A stretch of DNA of 64,000 nt, from NCBI GenBank assembly GCA_902791695.1, contig CADAWR010000006.1, positions 26,290 through 90,289 on the forward strand, given 5' to 3'. A model generated the notes under the pieces. That model worked only from the letters and a program-made list of their open reading frames with translations, did no database searches and was not told the origin of the DNA. Both the position numbers and the translations under genes were made by a program. Source of the DNA: an uncultured Bacteroidota bacterium (GTDB lineage Bacteria; Bacteroidota; Bacteroidia; Bacteroidales; P3). Below are positions 34,496 through 43,704 of the stretch, in pieces (the stretch's first letter is position 1; each line of letters begins with the position of its first letter).

Positions 34496-35626
34496 ATGGA
34501 GATAAAAGATTCGAAACTGAACTACACGTTGAACGTCGTTTGCCGCTGGGTCGTGGGCCTGGTGTTTCTGTTTTCGTCGTTCGTCAAGGGTGTGGACCCG
34601 ATGGGCACTACCTTCAAGGTGCAGGAGTATATGACCGCCTGGAGCATCGGCGGGCTTACGTTTGAATGGGCTCTGCCGTTTGCGGACTTCATGAGCGTGG
34701 CGCTGATATGCGCCGAGTTTCTCGTGGGTGTGCTGCTCATCACCAACGCCTACCGCCGCTTGTCGGCATGGATGCTGGTGCTGATGATGCTGTTTTTCAC
34801 CGTCACCACCCTGGTGGACGCCATCACCAACAAGGTGACCGACTGCGGCTGCTTCGGCGACGCCGTGAAGCTCACCAACTGGCAGACATTCTGGAAGAAC
34901 GTGGCCCTCGACGTGCCGACGGTGTTTATTTTCCTCACGCGCAACATGCGCCGTAAGCGTCGTTTCGAGCGCGACGGGATTATCTTCATCTTCGCCGTGG
35001 CTGCCATGCTGGTGTTCGAGATTTACAACATCAAGCACGAGCCGGTCATCGACTTCCGCCCGTGGAAGATAGGCAACAAGATGATGGACCTGGAGAGCAC
35101 TGAAGGGATGAAGAGCTATGTCACCTACCGCAACACGAAGACCGGCGAGAGCGAGGAGTTCGAGTCGGCACAGCTGATGGACAAGCTGTCGGACGGCGAG
35201 TGGGCCGCCGAGTGGGAGTGGGAGAGCAGCCGTGTGGTGGACCCGCGCGAGATTGCCGCGCCAGGCTTCTCGATGCTCGACCTTGAGGGCGAGGACCGTG
35301 CCATGGACCTGTTGCCCGCCGAGGACGGTATGCTGATTGTCACGGTGCATCATATCGACAAGGTGAACGCCAAGGGTGTGAGGGAGGTGAAGCGTGCTGT
35401 GACGCTGGCCGAGGAGAACGGCATCAAGATAGTGATGCTCACCGCAGCATTGCCCGAGGAGGTGCAGGCCTGGATGGCAGACAACGACATAAGCGGACTG
35501 GACTATCTCTTCGCCGATGCCACGGCCATCGAGACCATGATGCGCGGCAACCCCGGCTTCATGTACGTCAAGAACGCCACGGTGGTGGACAAAGGGCGCA
35601 AGGCCGGTGAACTGAAGATTGATTAA
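34496..35626 (+). CDS. BT_3928-family membrane protein (DoxX/MauE-like)
   Basis: The 376-residue product has four membrane helices in residues 15-145, of the DoxX/MauE kind, with the marker TDCGCFGDA near residue 117, whose two Cys are typical of MauE-type thiol handling. A further helix lies near 162-178. The C-terminal half (about 280-370) resembles a thioredoxin-like fold without a CXXC motif. It probably takes part in envelope redox or electron transfer, by analogy only. It begins the long run to the RluA gene. Confidence 0.8.
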   Translation: MEIKDSKLNYTLNVVCRWVVGLVFLFSSFVKGVDPMGTTFKVQEYMTAWSIGGLTFEWALPFADFMSVALICAEFLVGVLLITNAYRRLSAWMLVLMMLFFTVTTLVDAITNKVTDCGCFGDAVKLTNWQTFWKNVALDVPTVFIFLTRNMRRKRRFERDGIIFIFAVAAMLVFEIYNIKHEPVIDFRPWKIGNKMMDLESTEGMKSYVTYRNTKTGESEEFESAQLMDKLSDGEWAAEWEWESSRVVDPREIAAPGFSMLDLEGEDRAMDLLPAEDGMLIVTVHHIDKVNAKGVREVKRAVTLAEENGIKIVMLTAALPEEVQAWMADNDISGLDYLFADATAIETMMRGNPGFMYVKNATVVDKGRKAGELKID

Positions 35627-35645
35627 CGGACTAAAAGAAAGACCA

Positions 35646-36188
35646 ATGATACAGAGAATTCAGAGCTTTTGGTTGGTGCTGGCGGCATGCTGCATGGCAC
35701 TGTGTTTTATGACGCCGGTGGCAGAGTACCACATGGTGATAGAGTCGATGGAACAGACAGTGGAGGCTGAACTTAACCTGGTGGCCAAGGATGCCCCCGA
35801 CATGATGGAGCAGATGTTTGTGCCCGGTGCAACGGTGACGTACAGCCAGAAGATGAGCGGCTTCCGGACATGGCCGCTGGTGGTGCTGGCTATACTGACC
35901 GGTGCGGTGGCGCTGGTGAGCGTCTTCCTCTACAAGAACCGTGTTGCACAGATGCGCGTGGTGGCTGTGGCTTTCCTGCTCAACGTGGTGTATGTCTTCC
36001 TGGTCTTCTTCTGGGCCGTTGACGCCTACGCCAAGGTGGTGGCGCAGGCTATGAGTGCCAATGACCCGCAGGTGACATGGTACGTGGGTGCCTATGCGCC
36101 GATAGTGTCCATAGTGTTCCTTGTGCTTGCGCACCGCGGCATCAAGAGAGACGAGATGAAAGTGCGTGCGGCCGACAGGCTTAGGTAG
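35646..36188 (+). CDS. DUF4293 membrane protein
   Basis: The 180-residue product has four membrane helices (residues about 5-22, 80-98, 105-128, 140-160) and a periplasmic loop of about 50 residues after the first. The start MIQRIQSFWL and the layout match DUF4293, a Bacteroidota-only family of unknown role. The open frame begins 27 bases earlier with a non-ATG codon, but the ATG at 35646 matches the family. It is 19 bases downstream of the previous gene. Confidence 0.82.
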   Translation: MIQRIQSFWLVLAACCMALCFMTPVAEYHMVIESMEQTVEAELNLVAKDAPDMMEQMFVPGATVTYSQKMSGFRTWPLVVLAILTGAVALVSVFLYKNRVAQMRVVAVAFLLNVVYVFLVFFWAVDAYAKVVAQAMSANDPQVTWYVGAYAPIVSIVFLVLAHRGIKRDEMKVRAADRLR

Positions 36189-36193
36189 TTGAT

Positions 36194-36228
36194 AGTTAGA
36201 AGTTAGGAGTTTGAAGTTGAAAGTTGAA
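36194..36228. repeat. 7-bp repeat array covering the tsaE start
   Basis: Five heptamers (AGTTAGA, AGTTAGG, AGTTTGA, AGTTGAA, AGTTGAA) run through the ribosome-binding site and the first codons of tsaE. Confidence 0.8.
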
Positions 36229-36639
36229 ATACATAGCGTTCACGAACTGGCAGAAGTGGCACGGAAGTTGCTATGCACTTTTGGTGAGGAGCGCTTCTTT
36301 GCCTTCTTCGGAAAGATGGGGGTGGGTAAGACGACGCTGATAAAAGAGCTTTGTGCAGTGTTGGGTGTTAAGGACAATGTCTGCAGCCCCACGTTTGCCA
36401 TAGTGAATGAATACAGTGACCGTGACGATGAGCCTGTCTACCACTTCGACTTCTACCGCCTGAAGTCGGTGGCCGAAGCCTACGATATAGGCTATGAGGA
36501 GTACTTCTACAGTGGCTGCTACTGCTTCACGGAGTGGACCGAGAAGGTCGAGGAACTGCTGCCGGAGCATTATGTGAGGGTGGAGATTGAGGAGAAGGAC
36601 GGCGTGAGAATATTGAATGCGCAGATAATAGAACAATGA
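36217..36639 (+). CDS. tsaE: tRNA threonylcarbamoyladenosine biosynthesis ATPase TsaE
   Basis: TsaE is the ATPase partner of TsaB/TsaD in making t6A37 of ANN-decoding tRNAs. The 140 residues contain the Walker A site GKMGVGKTT (near residue 32), SPTFAIVNEY (near 60), the acidic HFDFYRL (near 75) and the conserved TEWTEK (near 107). No ATG is present near the start. TTG at 36217 gives the family N-terminus (MKVEIHS) and stands 7 bases after an AGGAG; TTG at 36211 is the alternative. Both lie inside a 7-bp repeat array. It overlaps rsfS by 4 bases. Confidence 0.9.
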   Translation: MKVEIHSVHELAEVARKLLCTFGEERFFAFFGKMGVGKTTLIKELCAVLGVKDNVCSPTFAIVNEYSDRDDEPVYHFDFYRLKSVAEAYDIGYEEYFYSGCYCFTEWTEKVEELLPEHYVRVEIEEKDGVRILNAQIIEQ

Positions 36640-37001
36640 CAAATAAAGAAAAGGAATCACTGGTGCTTGCCAAGCTGGCGGCCCAGATAATGGATGAGAA
36701 GAAAGCCGAGGATGTGCGCGTGCTCGACCTGAGGAAGGTGCACGGCGCTCCGGCGGAGTATTTCGTGATAGCCACGGGCAACGTGCCGTCGCACGTCAGT
36801 GCCCTGAGCGATGCCGTCTACGAGACGGTCAAGAAAGTTATGGGTATGGCTCCGCACAAGATAGAAGGCTACAACAATGCCGAGTGGATATTGATGGACT
36901 ATTTCGATGTGGTGGTGCATATCTTCCAGAAAGACAAGCGTACATTCTTCCGCCTCGACGAACTGTGGAGCGACGGGGAAGAGGTTTCGGTTAGGAGTTA
37001 A
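36636..37001 (+). CDS. rsfS: Ribosomal silencing factor RsfS
   Basis: RsfS binds uL14 of the large ribosomal subunit and blocks joining in slow growth. The 121 residues are the full domain: VLDLRKVHGAPAEYFVIATG near residue 30, then HVSALSDAV, and the typical end EGYNNAEWILMDYFDVVVHIF near 75-95. It starts within the tsaE stop (ATGA) and is followed 12 bases later by ftsH, the usual Bacteroidota order. Three heptamers (36989-37009) cover its stop codon. Confidence 0.95.
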   Translation: MTNKEKESLVLAKLAAQIMDEKKAEDVRVLDLRKVHGAPAEYFVIATGNVPSHVSALSDAVYETVKKVMGMAPHKIEGYNNAEWILMDYFDVVVHIFQKDKRTFFRLDELWSDGEEVSVRS

Positions 37002-37013
37002 TAGTTAAGGACT

Positions 37014-39032
37014 ATGGCACAACAGAACAACAAACAACAGCCGATGCAGCCAAACAACCGCGGCAACAAGCCTTTCAAGATGAGGCCTATGACGATAATA
37101 TACCTTGTGCTGCTAGTAGTCATAGGGTTCCTTTTATTCGGTGGAAACGGCAGTGCGCCTAAACAGCCCATCACGTGGGACAAACTGCAGCCAATACTGG
37201 AGCGGCATGACTACGAGAGCATCACCGTGGTGAACCAGGAGGTGGCCGAGGTGCGCATCAAGTCTGATGCCGTGAAACGCGACACCGTCACATACGGCGA
37301 CCTGCGTACACGCACCATGACCGGTCAGCCAGGCGTGCAGGGCTACTATACCTACAACATAGGTACCTATGAGCACTTTGACAACCAGCTTGCAAGAGTG
37401 GAGGAGAAGACAGGTGAATATATAAGCTACAAGATTGAGAACCGCAGCAGTGCGTGGAAAGAGATACTTGTGTTCTTTGGCCCGCTGCTGATGCTGATAT
37501 TCTTCTTCTGGATCATGAGTTCCATTACGCGGCGCCAGATGGGCGGCGACGGCAATGGCGGTGGCTTTGGCGGATTCTTCGGCATGGGCCGCTCTAATGT
37601 CAAACAGTATGACGCTACCAAGCAGAACAATGTTACCTTCAAGGACGTGGCCGGACTGGCTGGCGCCAAGGAAGAGGTGATGGAGGTGGTGGACTTCCTG
37701 AAGAACCCCAAGCACTACACCGACCTGGGCGGTAAGATTCCCAAGGGTGTGCTGCTTGTTGGTCCTCCGGGTACCGGCAAGACGCTGCTGGCCAAAGCAG
37801 TGGCCGGCGAGGCCGGTGTGCCGTTCTTCTCGATGAGCGGCAGCGAGTTCGTGGAGATGTTCGTTGGCGTGGGAGCTTCGCGTGTGCGTAGCCTCTTTGA
37901 CGAAGCCAAGAAGAAGAGTCCCTGCATAGTATTTATCGACGAGATTGACGCCGTCGGTCGCGCACGTGGCAAGGGCGGTTTCGCCGGCAGCAACGACGAG
38001 CGTGAGAGTACGCTCAACCAGTTGCTTACCGAGATGGATGGCTTCTCGAGCACCACCAACATCATAGTGCTCGCCGCCACAAACCGTGCCGACGTGCTCG
38101 ACAAGGCATTGCTGCGCGCAGGCCGTTTCGACCGCCAAATATATGTTGAACTGCCCGACCTCGAGGAGCGCAAGGCTATCTTTGCCGTACACATGAAGAA
38201 CCTGAAGCTTAATACCGACGAGAAGAGTGAAGAATATGTGGACAAGGATTTCTTGGCCAAACAGACTCCAGGCTTCAGCGGTGCCGATATCGCCAATGTG
38301 TGCAATGAGGCTGCACTGGTTGCCGCGCGCAAGAATAAGAAGCAGGTGGAGAAGCAGGACTTCCTCGACGCGGTAGACCGCATTGTCGGTGGCCTGGAAA
38401 AGCGCAGCAAGGTGCTCACCGACCAGGAGAAGCACACAATAGCCTACCACGAGAGCGGTCACGCCTCGGTTAGCTGGCTGCTGCGTTGGGCCAACCCGCT
38501 GGTGAAGGTTACCATAGTGCCGCGAGGCAAAGCCCTCGGCGCCGCTTGGTACCTGCCGGAGGAGCGACAGATTACCACATATGAGCAGATGTTCGACGAG
38601 ATGACCTCGCTGATGGCTGGTCGCGCTTCCGAAGAGATTGTGTACGGGAAGATAAGCACCGGTGCACTGAATGATATAGAGCGCGCCACCAAGATGGCGC
38701 AGGCGCTGGTGACCTACTATGGCATGAGCCCTGAGGTGGGAAATATCAGCTTTTACGACAGTACAGGCCAAAGCGAGTATGCTTTCGCCAAGCCCTTCAG
38801 TGAGAAGACCGCCGAAACCATCGACCGTGAGGTGCGCCGCATGGTGGAGGAAGCCTATGCGAAGGCCAAGGAACTGCTGACGACACACCGCGAGCAGCTC
38901 GATGAACTGGCCAAGCAGCTCTACGACAAAGAGGTGCTCTTCCGCGAGGATCTGGAGCGCATATATGGTCCACGTCCGTGGGAGCAGCCAGAAGAACAGA
39001 AAGAAGATAACCAAGAAAGCAAGGAAGAATGA
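37014..39032 (+). CDS. ftsH: ATP-dependent zinc metalloprotease FtsH
   Basis: This inner-membrane AAA+ protease degrades misfolded and short-lived membrane proteins. The 672 residues hold an N-terminal helix (about 25-43), a periplasmic domain, a second helix (about 147-167), the AAA domain with GPPGTGKT (near 250) and the second region of homology around RAGRFDRQ, then the M41 peptidase with HESGH near residue 480. The C-terminal tail is acidic. It overlaps cdsA by 4 bases and belongs to the tsaE-rsfS run. Confidence 0.97.
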   Translation: MAQQNNKQQPMQPNNRGNKPFKMRPMTIIYLVLLVVIGFLLFGGNGSAPKQPITWDKLQPILERHDYESITVVNQEVAEVRIKSDAVKRDTVTYGDLRTRTMTGQPGVQGYYTYNIGTYEHFDNQLARVEEKTGEYISYKIENRSSAWKEILVFFGPLLMLIFFFWIMSSITRRQMGGDGNGGGFGGFFGMGRSNVKQYDATKQNNVTFKDVAGLAGAKEEVMEVVDFLKNPKHYTDLGGKIPKGVLLVGPPGTGKTLLAKAVAGEAGVPFFSMSGSEFVEMFVGVGASRVRSLFDEAKKKSPCIVFIDEIDAVGRARGKGGFAGSNDERESTLNQLLTEMDGFSSTTNIIVLAATNRADVLDKALLRAGRFDRQIYVELPDLEERKAIFAVHMKNLKLNTDEKSEEYVDKDFLAKQTPGFSGADIANVCNEAALVAARKNKKQVEKQDFLDAVDRIVGGLEKRSKVLTDQEKHTIAYHESGHASVSWLLRWANPLVKVTIVPRGKALGAAWYLPEERQITTYEQMFDEMTSLMAGRASEEIVYGKISTGALNDIERATKMAQALVTYYGMSPEVGNISFYDSTGQSEYAFAKPFSEKTAETIDREVRRMVEEAYAKAKELLTTHREQLDELAKQLYDKEVLFREDLERIYGPRPWEQPEEQKEDNQESKEE

Positions 39033-39880
39033 AAAACTTTTGGGTACGCGCGGCGAGCGCAGTAGTATATGTGGCGTTATTCCTCGGCAGCATCTACAGT
39101 GGTGTGCTGACGGGCAACAAGACTGTGGGAGCGGTGATACTTGCTGCTTTCCTGCTCTTTGTGGCATGTGGCTGTACCTTTGAGTTCTTCCGCATAGTGA
39201 AACAGCAAGGTGCCGCGCCGTGCCGTCCGTTGGGCTATGCCTACACGGTAATGGCGCTTCTGGCGCTGGTCGGTGTTGCTTACGGTACACACATGGGTTA
39301 TCTTGCCCTCGGCATCGGTGTCACTCTACTGCCCATGGCCTTTGGTTTGGCCGCTATAGTGCAGCTGTGGGGTCACAGCGAACAGCCGTTCCGCGATGCA
39401 GCATACACTATGGTGCCTATGCTCTATGCCGCAATACCGCTCGGCCTCATGCCATCGCTGCATGAGAGCTATAATGTGTTGGTTATGGTGCTCATCATGG
39501 TATGGATGAACGACAACGGTGCTTACATGGGAGGCTCTCTCCTCGGCAAGCACAAGATGTGGGTGCGACACTCGCCTGGCAAGACATGGGAGGGTACGGC
39601 TATAGGTGTTGTGGTGACATTGGCTACGGCCTATTTCGTCGGTCCTCTGTTCAACTCCAGCATTGCGTGGTATCACTGGCTTGCCCTGGGCTTCATCTGC
39701 AGCGTTATCGACACGCTGGGCGACCTTGTGGAGAGCATGCTCAAGCGTTCGGTAGGCATGAAGGATAGTGGTAAGATAATGCCCGGCCACGGCGGTTTCC
39801 TCGACCGCTTCGACAGCTTGTTGATAGCTGTGCCTGTGGCATATGCTTATCTGGCGATTATTGTCGCTCCCGGAATGTAA
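39029..39880 (+). CDS. cdsA: Phosphatidate cytidylyltransferase
   Basis: The enzyme makes CDP-diacylglycerol, the branch point for phospholipids, from phosphatidate and CTP. The 283 residues contain about eight hydrophobic segments and the signature ESMLKRSVGMKDSGKIMPGHGG, with GFLDRFDS after it (near residues 235-260). CTP could come from the PyrG encoded in this window. It is followed by psd, so two steps towards phosphatidylethanolamine are neighbours. The start codon overlaps the ftsH stop. Confidence 0.95.
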   Translation: MKNFWVRAASAVVYVALFLGSIYSGVLTGNKTVGAVILAAFLLFVACGCTFEFFRIVKQQGAAPCRPLGYAYTVMALLALVGVAYGTHMGYLALGIGVTLLPMAFGLAAIVQLWGHSEQPFRDAAYTMVPMLYAAIPLGLMPSLHESYNVLVMVLIMVWMNDNGAYMGGSLLGKHKMWVRHSPGKTWEGTAIGVVVTLATAYFVGPLFNSSIAWYHWLALGFICSVIDTLGDLVESMLKRSVGMKDSGKIMPGHGGFLDRFDSLLIAVPVAYAYLAIIVAPGM

Positions 39881-39913
39881 TAAAATAGAGTTAACAGATA
39901 CTAAATATTAGAT

Positions 39914-40573
39914 ATGAAGATACACCGCGAAGGAAAGTCGATAATACTGCTCACGTTTGGCGTGACGTTCCTGATATGGTTTGTGATGTTGCTTTTTGTG
40001 CATCACTGGACGCCGTACCATTACATATTCTTGTCGGCACTGGTGCTGTTCGACTTGCTGGTGGCGTCTTTCTTCCGCATACCGCGCCGGATATTCACTG
40101 AGAATGAAACTGAGCTTATCTCGCCCGCCGACGGCACCATAGTGACCATTGAACAGGTCTTCGAGAAGAGCTACCTCAAAGCCGACTGCATGCAGGTGAG
40201 CATATTCATGAGCGGTACCGACGTGCATGTCAACCGCTATCCCTGTGACGGTGTGGTGGAGTATGTGAAGTTCCGCCGTGGCAACTATTTTGTGGCATCA
40301 TACCCCAAGAGCAGTGACCTCAACGAGCGTACCGAGGTGGGCATGAAGCTCGCCAACGGCAAGAAAATAATGATACGTCAGGTGGCCGGCGTAATGGCGC
40401 GCCGCATAGTGTGCTACGCCAAAGAGGGCGAGTCTGTGAAGCAGAATCAGGAGATGGGCTTCATAAAGTTCGGTTCTCGCATAGACCTCTTTCTGCCGCT
40501 TGATTTCCCAATCAATGTGGGGCTTCAAGACCGGGTTAAGAACGGCATTAGCCCCATAGCAGACATAGTGTGA
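39914..40573 (+). CDS. psd: Phosphatidylserine decarboxylase (short, membrane-anchored type)
   Basis: It makes phosphatidylethanolamine from phosphatidylserine using a pyruvoyl group. The 219 residues have two N-terminal membrane helices (about 12-32 and 36-52) and the decarboxylase domain with SPADGTI near residue 72, the DVHVNRYP segment near 105, and the self-cleavage site KFGSR near 190, where Ser becomes the pyruvoyl residue. The short form is the usual Bacteroidota kind. An RluA-family gene follows directly. Confidence 0.94.
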   Translation: MKIHREGKSIILLTFGVTFLIWFVMLLFVHHWTPYHYIFLSALVLFDLLVASFFRIPRRIFTENETELISPADGTIVTIEQVFEKSYLKADCMQVSIFMSGTDVHVNRYPCDGVVEYVKFRRGNYFVASYPKSSDLNERTEVGMKLANGKKIMIRQVAGVMARRIVCYAKEGESVKQNQEMGFIKFGSRIDLFLPLDFPINVGLQDRVKNGISPIADIV

Positions 40574-40575
40574 CA

Positions 40576-41274
40576 ATGACCATAGCGGACCAGATACTCT
40601 ACGAGGATAACCACCTGCTGGCGCTCAACAAGATGCCGGGCCAGATTACTCAGGGCGACAAGACGGGCGACACGCCCCTTGCCGACCTCGTCAAGGCCTA
40701 TATCAAGGAGCGCGACGGCAAGCCTGGCAATGTCTTCTGTGGTGTTATCCACCGCTTGGATCGTCCTGTGTCTGGTGTAGTACTGCTCGCAAAGACAAGC
40801 AAGGCACTGAGCCGTATGACACAGATGGTCAAGGAGCGTGACTTCCAGAAGCGCTATTGGGCAGTCGTCAAAGAAGCTCCAGAGATTCCTGCCGCCACGC
40901 TGGAGAACTGGCTTGTCAAGGACGAGGTCCGCAACAAAAGTCGTGTGGTACCCGAAGGCACCGCTGGTGCTAAATTCGCCAGTCTCGACTATCGTCATTT
41001 AGCGGTTAGCGACGGCGGCTACCACCTACTCGAGGTCAACCTGCACACCGGACGCCATCACCAGATACGCTGCCAGCTTGCGCAAATCGGCAGTCCAATC
41101 AAGGGCGACCTCAAGTATGGCGCTCCGCGCAGTAACCCCGACGGCAGCATCTCGCTCCATGCCCGCAGCGTTTCGTTCAATCATCCCGTAACACATGCTC
41201 CGCTCACTATCACGGCCCCCAATGCCGAGATAGAGCGGATGTTTAATATATCGGAAACAAATATAATATTATAA
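40576..41274 (+). CDS. RluA-family pseudouridine synthase
   Basis: The 232-residue enzyme carries the RluA catalytic motif HRLDRPVSG (near residue 58, active Asp) and the LHTGRHHQIR segment near 155. There is no S4 domain at the N-terminus, so it is a core-only enzyme of the RluC/RluD/TruC group; the substrate (23S rRNA or tRNA) cannot be told. The ATG at 40576 lies just after the psd stop; a GTG two codons earlier is also in frame. Confidence 0.9.
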   Translation: MTIADQILYEDNHLLALNKMPGQITQGDKTGDTPLADLVKAYIKERDGKPGNVFCGVIHRLDRPVSGVVLLAKTSKALSRMTQMVKERDFQKRYWAVVKEAPEIPAATLENWLVKDEVRNKSRVVPEGTAGAKFASLDYRHLAVSDGGYHLLEVNLHTGRHHQIRCQLAQIGSPIKGDLKYGAPRSNPDGSISLHARSVSFNHPVTHAPLTITAPNAEIERMFNISETNIIL

Positions 41275-41277
41275 ACA

Positions 41278-43638
41278 ATGAAAAAAATCATCATGTCGGC
41301 TCTGATGCTGACAACCTTCTTCGCAGCCTCGCAGGCGCAAACCGTTACGGAAGACAGCTTCTCTCGCCTGTCTCTCAGTTTCAACACACCCGATGTCGTC
41401 CTTGATGGGACAACGCTTGGTGACAATAAGTTTGCCACTGTCAACGTCGATGGCTACATCTTCGGCGGCACTGTCGGTAGCCCCGCGCTCCCCGTACTCA
41501 GTAACCTTGTTGTTGTGCCTTTCTGCACAGACATGATTGTCACTGTCACCAATGCCGTCTACGATACCTTGCAGTCCAATACCTCATACAACTGGATGCC
41601 TCTGCAGCCTTCGCGCAGCAAGAGCGACCGCAGCCCCCTGCAGGTGCAGTACAACGAGCAGGTCTATACCACCGATGCCTTCGTCTCCCTGCCTCTCGCA
41701 CAGATTGAGGAGGTTGGCATCGCCCGCGACCGTCGTCTTGCCCGCATCTCTTTCGCGCCGGTAAGCGTCAATCCCGTCACTGGTCAGTACATCATCTGCC
41801 GCAAGGCCGACGTCACCGTTACCTATGTCGGTGCCGACTCCACTGCCACGGTCGAGTACTTCCAGCGCTACAACACTCCCGCCTTCAGCATCGGCAACAC
41901 CCTTAACTCTCTCATAAACCCTAAGTCTGTCAGCACCGCCACCCCCTCGCGTATGGTGATTGTCTATCCGACGAACCTCAACGGCGCTGCTGTCAACAAC
42001 TTCGTCAAGTGGAAGAAACGCCAGGGCTACATTGTCGACAGAGTGACGTACGGTCAGGGTGGCATCACCAGCAACACCGCTCTTGCCAACTATCTCAAGA
42101 GTCTCTATGTCAACGCTACCGCTGACGAGCCCGCTCCCACCTACCTCATGCTCATCGGCGACCACAACCAGATACCCGCCTTCGACAGCCAGTTACCCAG
42201 CGGCGGATGGAGTGGCCCCGGCAATGACCATGTCACTGACCTCTACTTCGTCTCATGGACCTCTGGCGACAATTTGCCCGACTGCTATCAGGGCCGCATC
42301 TCCGCCACATCGGCTAGTGTAGTCGCCAATATCCTTAACAAAATCATGCTCTATGAGCAGTATGGCTTCGAGGATGATTCCTATCTTGCCAAGGGTATCC
42401 TTGTCAGCGGTGTAGACCAAGGCTACGAAGGCGACCATGGCTACAGCCACTGCGACCCCACCATGGACTATGCCGCCCGCTACTACATCAACAGTGAGCA
42501 TGGCTACGACCATGTATACTACTATAAGAACAATACTAACTTTGCCCCCGACGGTGTCTCCGTAACCGGTAGCAGTCAGGGGGGTAGCGCCGCTGCCTCA
42601 GCCCTCCGTAGCCTCTACAGTGCTGGCGCCGGTTGGGTCAACTATTCCGCCCACGGCGACATTGACCGCTGGCATGAACCCGAGCTCACTAATAGCCAAG
42701 CCAACTCGCTCAGCAACACCAACAAGCCCATGTTCATGGTAGGTAACTGCTGCCTCACTGGCAAGTTCGACGAGTCTGTCTGCTTAGGCGAGGCTCTCCT
42801 CCGTCGTGCCAACAACGCCGGTGCTGCCGCCTATATCGGTGCCACCAACGTGACCTTCTGGGACCAGGACTTCTATTGGAGCGTTGGTGTACGTAATGTT
42901 ATCTACAACACCATGAACACCACCTACATGTCCAACAAGCTTGGTGCCTATGACCATCTCTTCCACACCCACAACGAGGTCTTCTCCGATTATGCTGTTA
43001 CCGCCGGTGCCCTCGTCTTCTTCGGCAATATGGCCATCCAGGGTTCCTCCAACAACGCCACCTATAAGAAATACTACTGGGAAGTCTACGAACTCTTCGG
43101 TGACCCCTCGCTCATGCCTTGGCTGGGTCGTGCCCAGGACATCACCGACTTCTCCGTCAGCACGAGTGGTGTCAGTGAAGGTTCCTGCAACCTCGATATT
43201 TCCACTGTCCGCTACGCTTATGTGGCTGTCCGCGACACTGTCGCCAACGAAATCCTCGGCGCAGCCTTCACGGACGCCAACGGCAATGCCAGCCTGGCCA
43301 TTGCTGACTGTGCAGCGCTCTCCAATTCCGTTATTTCTGTAACCGCTCAGGGCTACAAACCCTTCTTCTACACCGACGGCACCCTCGATATCAACCGTGC
43401 CCCTGTCGCCACCTCTTCTGTCACCCTCTGCCCCAACCCCGCCACTTCGCAGTGCACCGTCACCGCCGACGGTATGATGAACGCCCGCCTGCTCGACAGC
43501 CGCGGATCGCTTGTGGGCACCTACTCCGCCGTGGACGGCTCCTGCACCATCGACCTCAAGAGCCTGCCTCGCGGCATCTACTTCGTCCAGGTTCAGACCC
43601 CCGGCAACGTCACTGCCAAGAAGCTGGTCGTGAAATAA
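41278..43638 (+). CDS. Gingipain-like C25 cysteine protease with T9SS sorting domain
   Basis: The 786-residue product has a signal peptide (cleavage near residue 20), an N-terminal propeptide of about 200 residues, and a C25 catalytic domain from about residue 225. The likely dyad is His459 (YSAHGD) and Cys492 (GNCCLTGKF); the 33-residue spacing equals that of RgpB (His211/Cys244). An Ig-like domain follows, then a type A T9SS sorting domain (LCPNPATSQ near residue 720, end KKLVVK). It would be secreted and act on extracellular proteins. It lies 3 bases after the RluA-family gene, but probably has its own regulation. Confidence 0.93.
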   Translation: MKKIIMSALMLTTFFAASQAQTVTEDSFSRLSLSFNTPDVVLDGTTLGDNKFATVNVDGYIFGGTVGSPALPVLSNLVVVPFCTDMIVTVTNAVYDTLQSNTSYNWMPLQPSRSKSDRSPLQVQYNEQVYTTDAFVSLPLAQIEEVGIARDRRLARISFAPVSVNPVTGQYIICRKADVTVTYVGADSTATVEYFQRYNTPAFSIGNTLNSLINPKSVSTATPSRMVIVYPTNLNGAAVNNFVKWKKRQGYIVDRVTYGQGGITSNTALANYLKSLYVNATADEPAPTYLMLIGDHNQIPAFDSQLPSGGWSGPGNDHVTDLYFVSWTSGDNLPDCYQGRISATSASVVANILNKIMLYEQYGFEDDSYLAKGILVSGVDQGYEGDHGYSHCDPTMDYAARYYINSEHGYDHVYYYKNNTNFAPDGVSVTGSSQGGSAAASALRSLYSAGAGWVNYSAHGDIDRWHEPELTNSQANSLSNTNKPMFMVGNCCLTGKFDESVCLGEALLRRANNAGAAAYIGATNVTFWDQDFYWSVGVRNVIYNTMNTTYMSNKLGAYDHLFHTHNEVFSDYAVTAGALVFFGNMAIQGSSNNATYKKYYWEVYELFGDPSLMPWLGRAQDITDFSVSTSGVSEGSCNLDISTVRYAYVAVRDTVANEILGAAFTDANGNASLAIADCAALSNSVISVTAQGYKPFFYTDGTLDINRAPVATSSVTLCPNPATSQCTVTADGMMNARLLDSRGSLVGTYSAVDGSCTIDLKSLPRGIYFVQVQTPGNVTAKKLVVK

Positions 43639-43656
43639 TATTAGTACTATAAAATA

Positions 43657-43692
43657 AAGAAGGGCCGGTATCATTCGATACCGGCCCTTCTT
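43657..43692. terminator. Bidirectional terminator
   Basis: A perfect 16-bp stem (43657-43672 and 43677-43692) with a 4-base loop, A-rich on the left and T-rich on the right. It serves both the C25 gene (+) and the convergent decarboxylase gene (-). Confidence 0.92.
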
Positions 43693-43704
43693 GTTTATGT
43701 GTGC

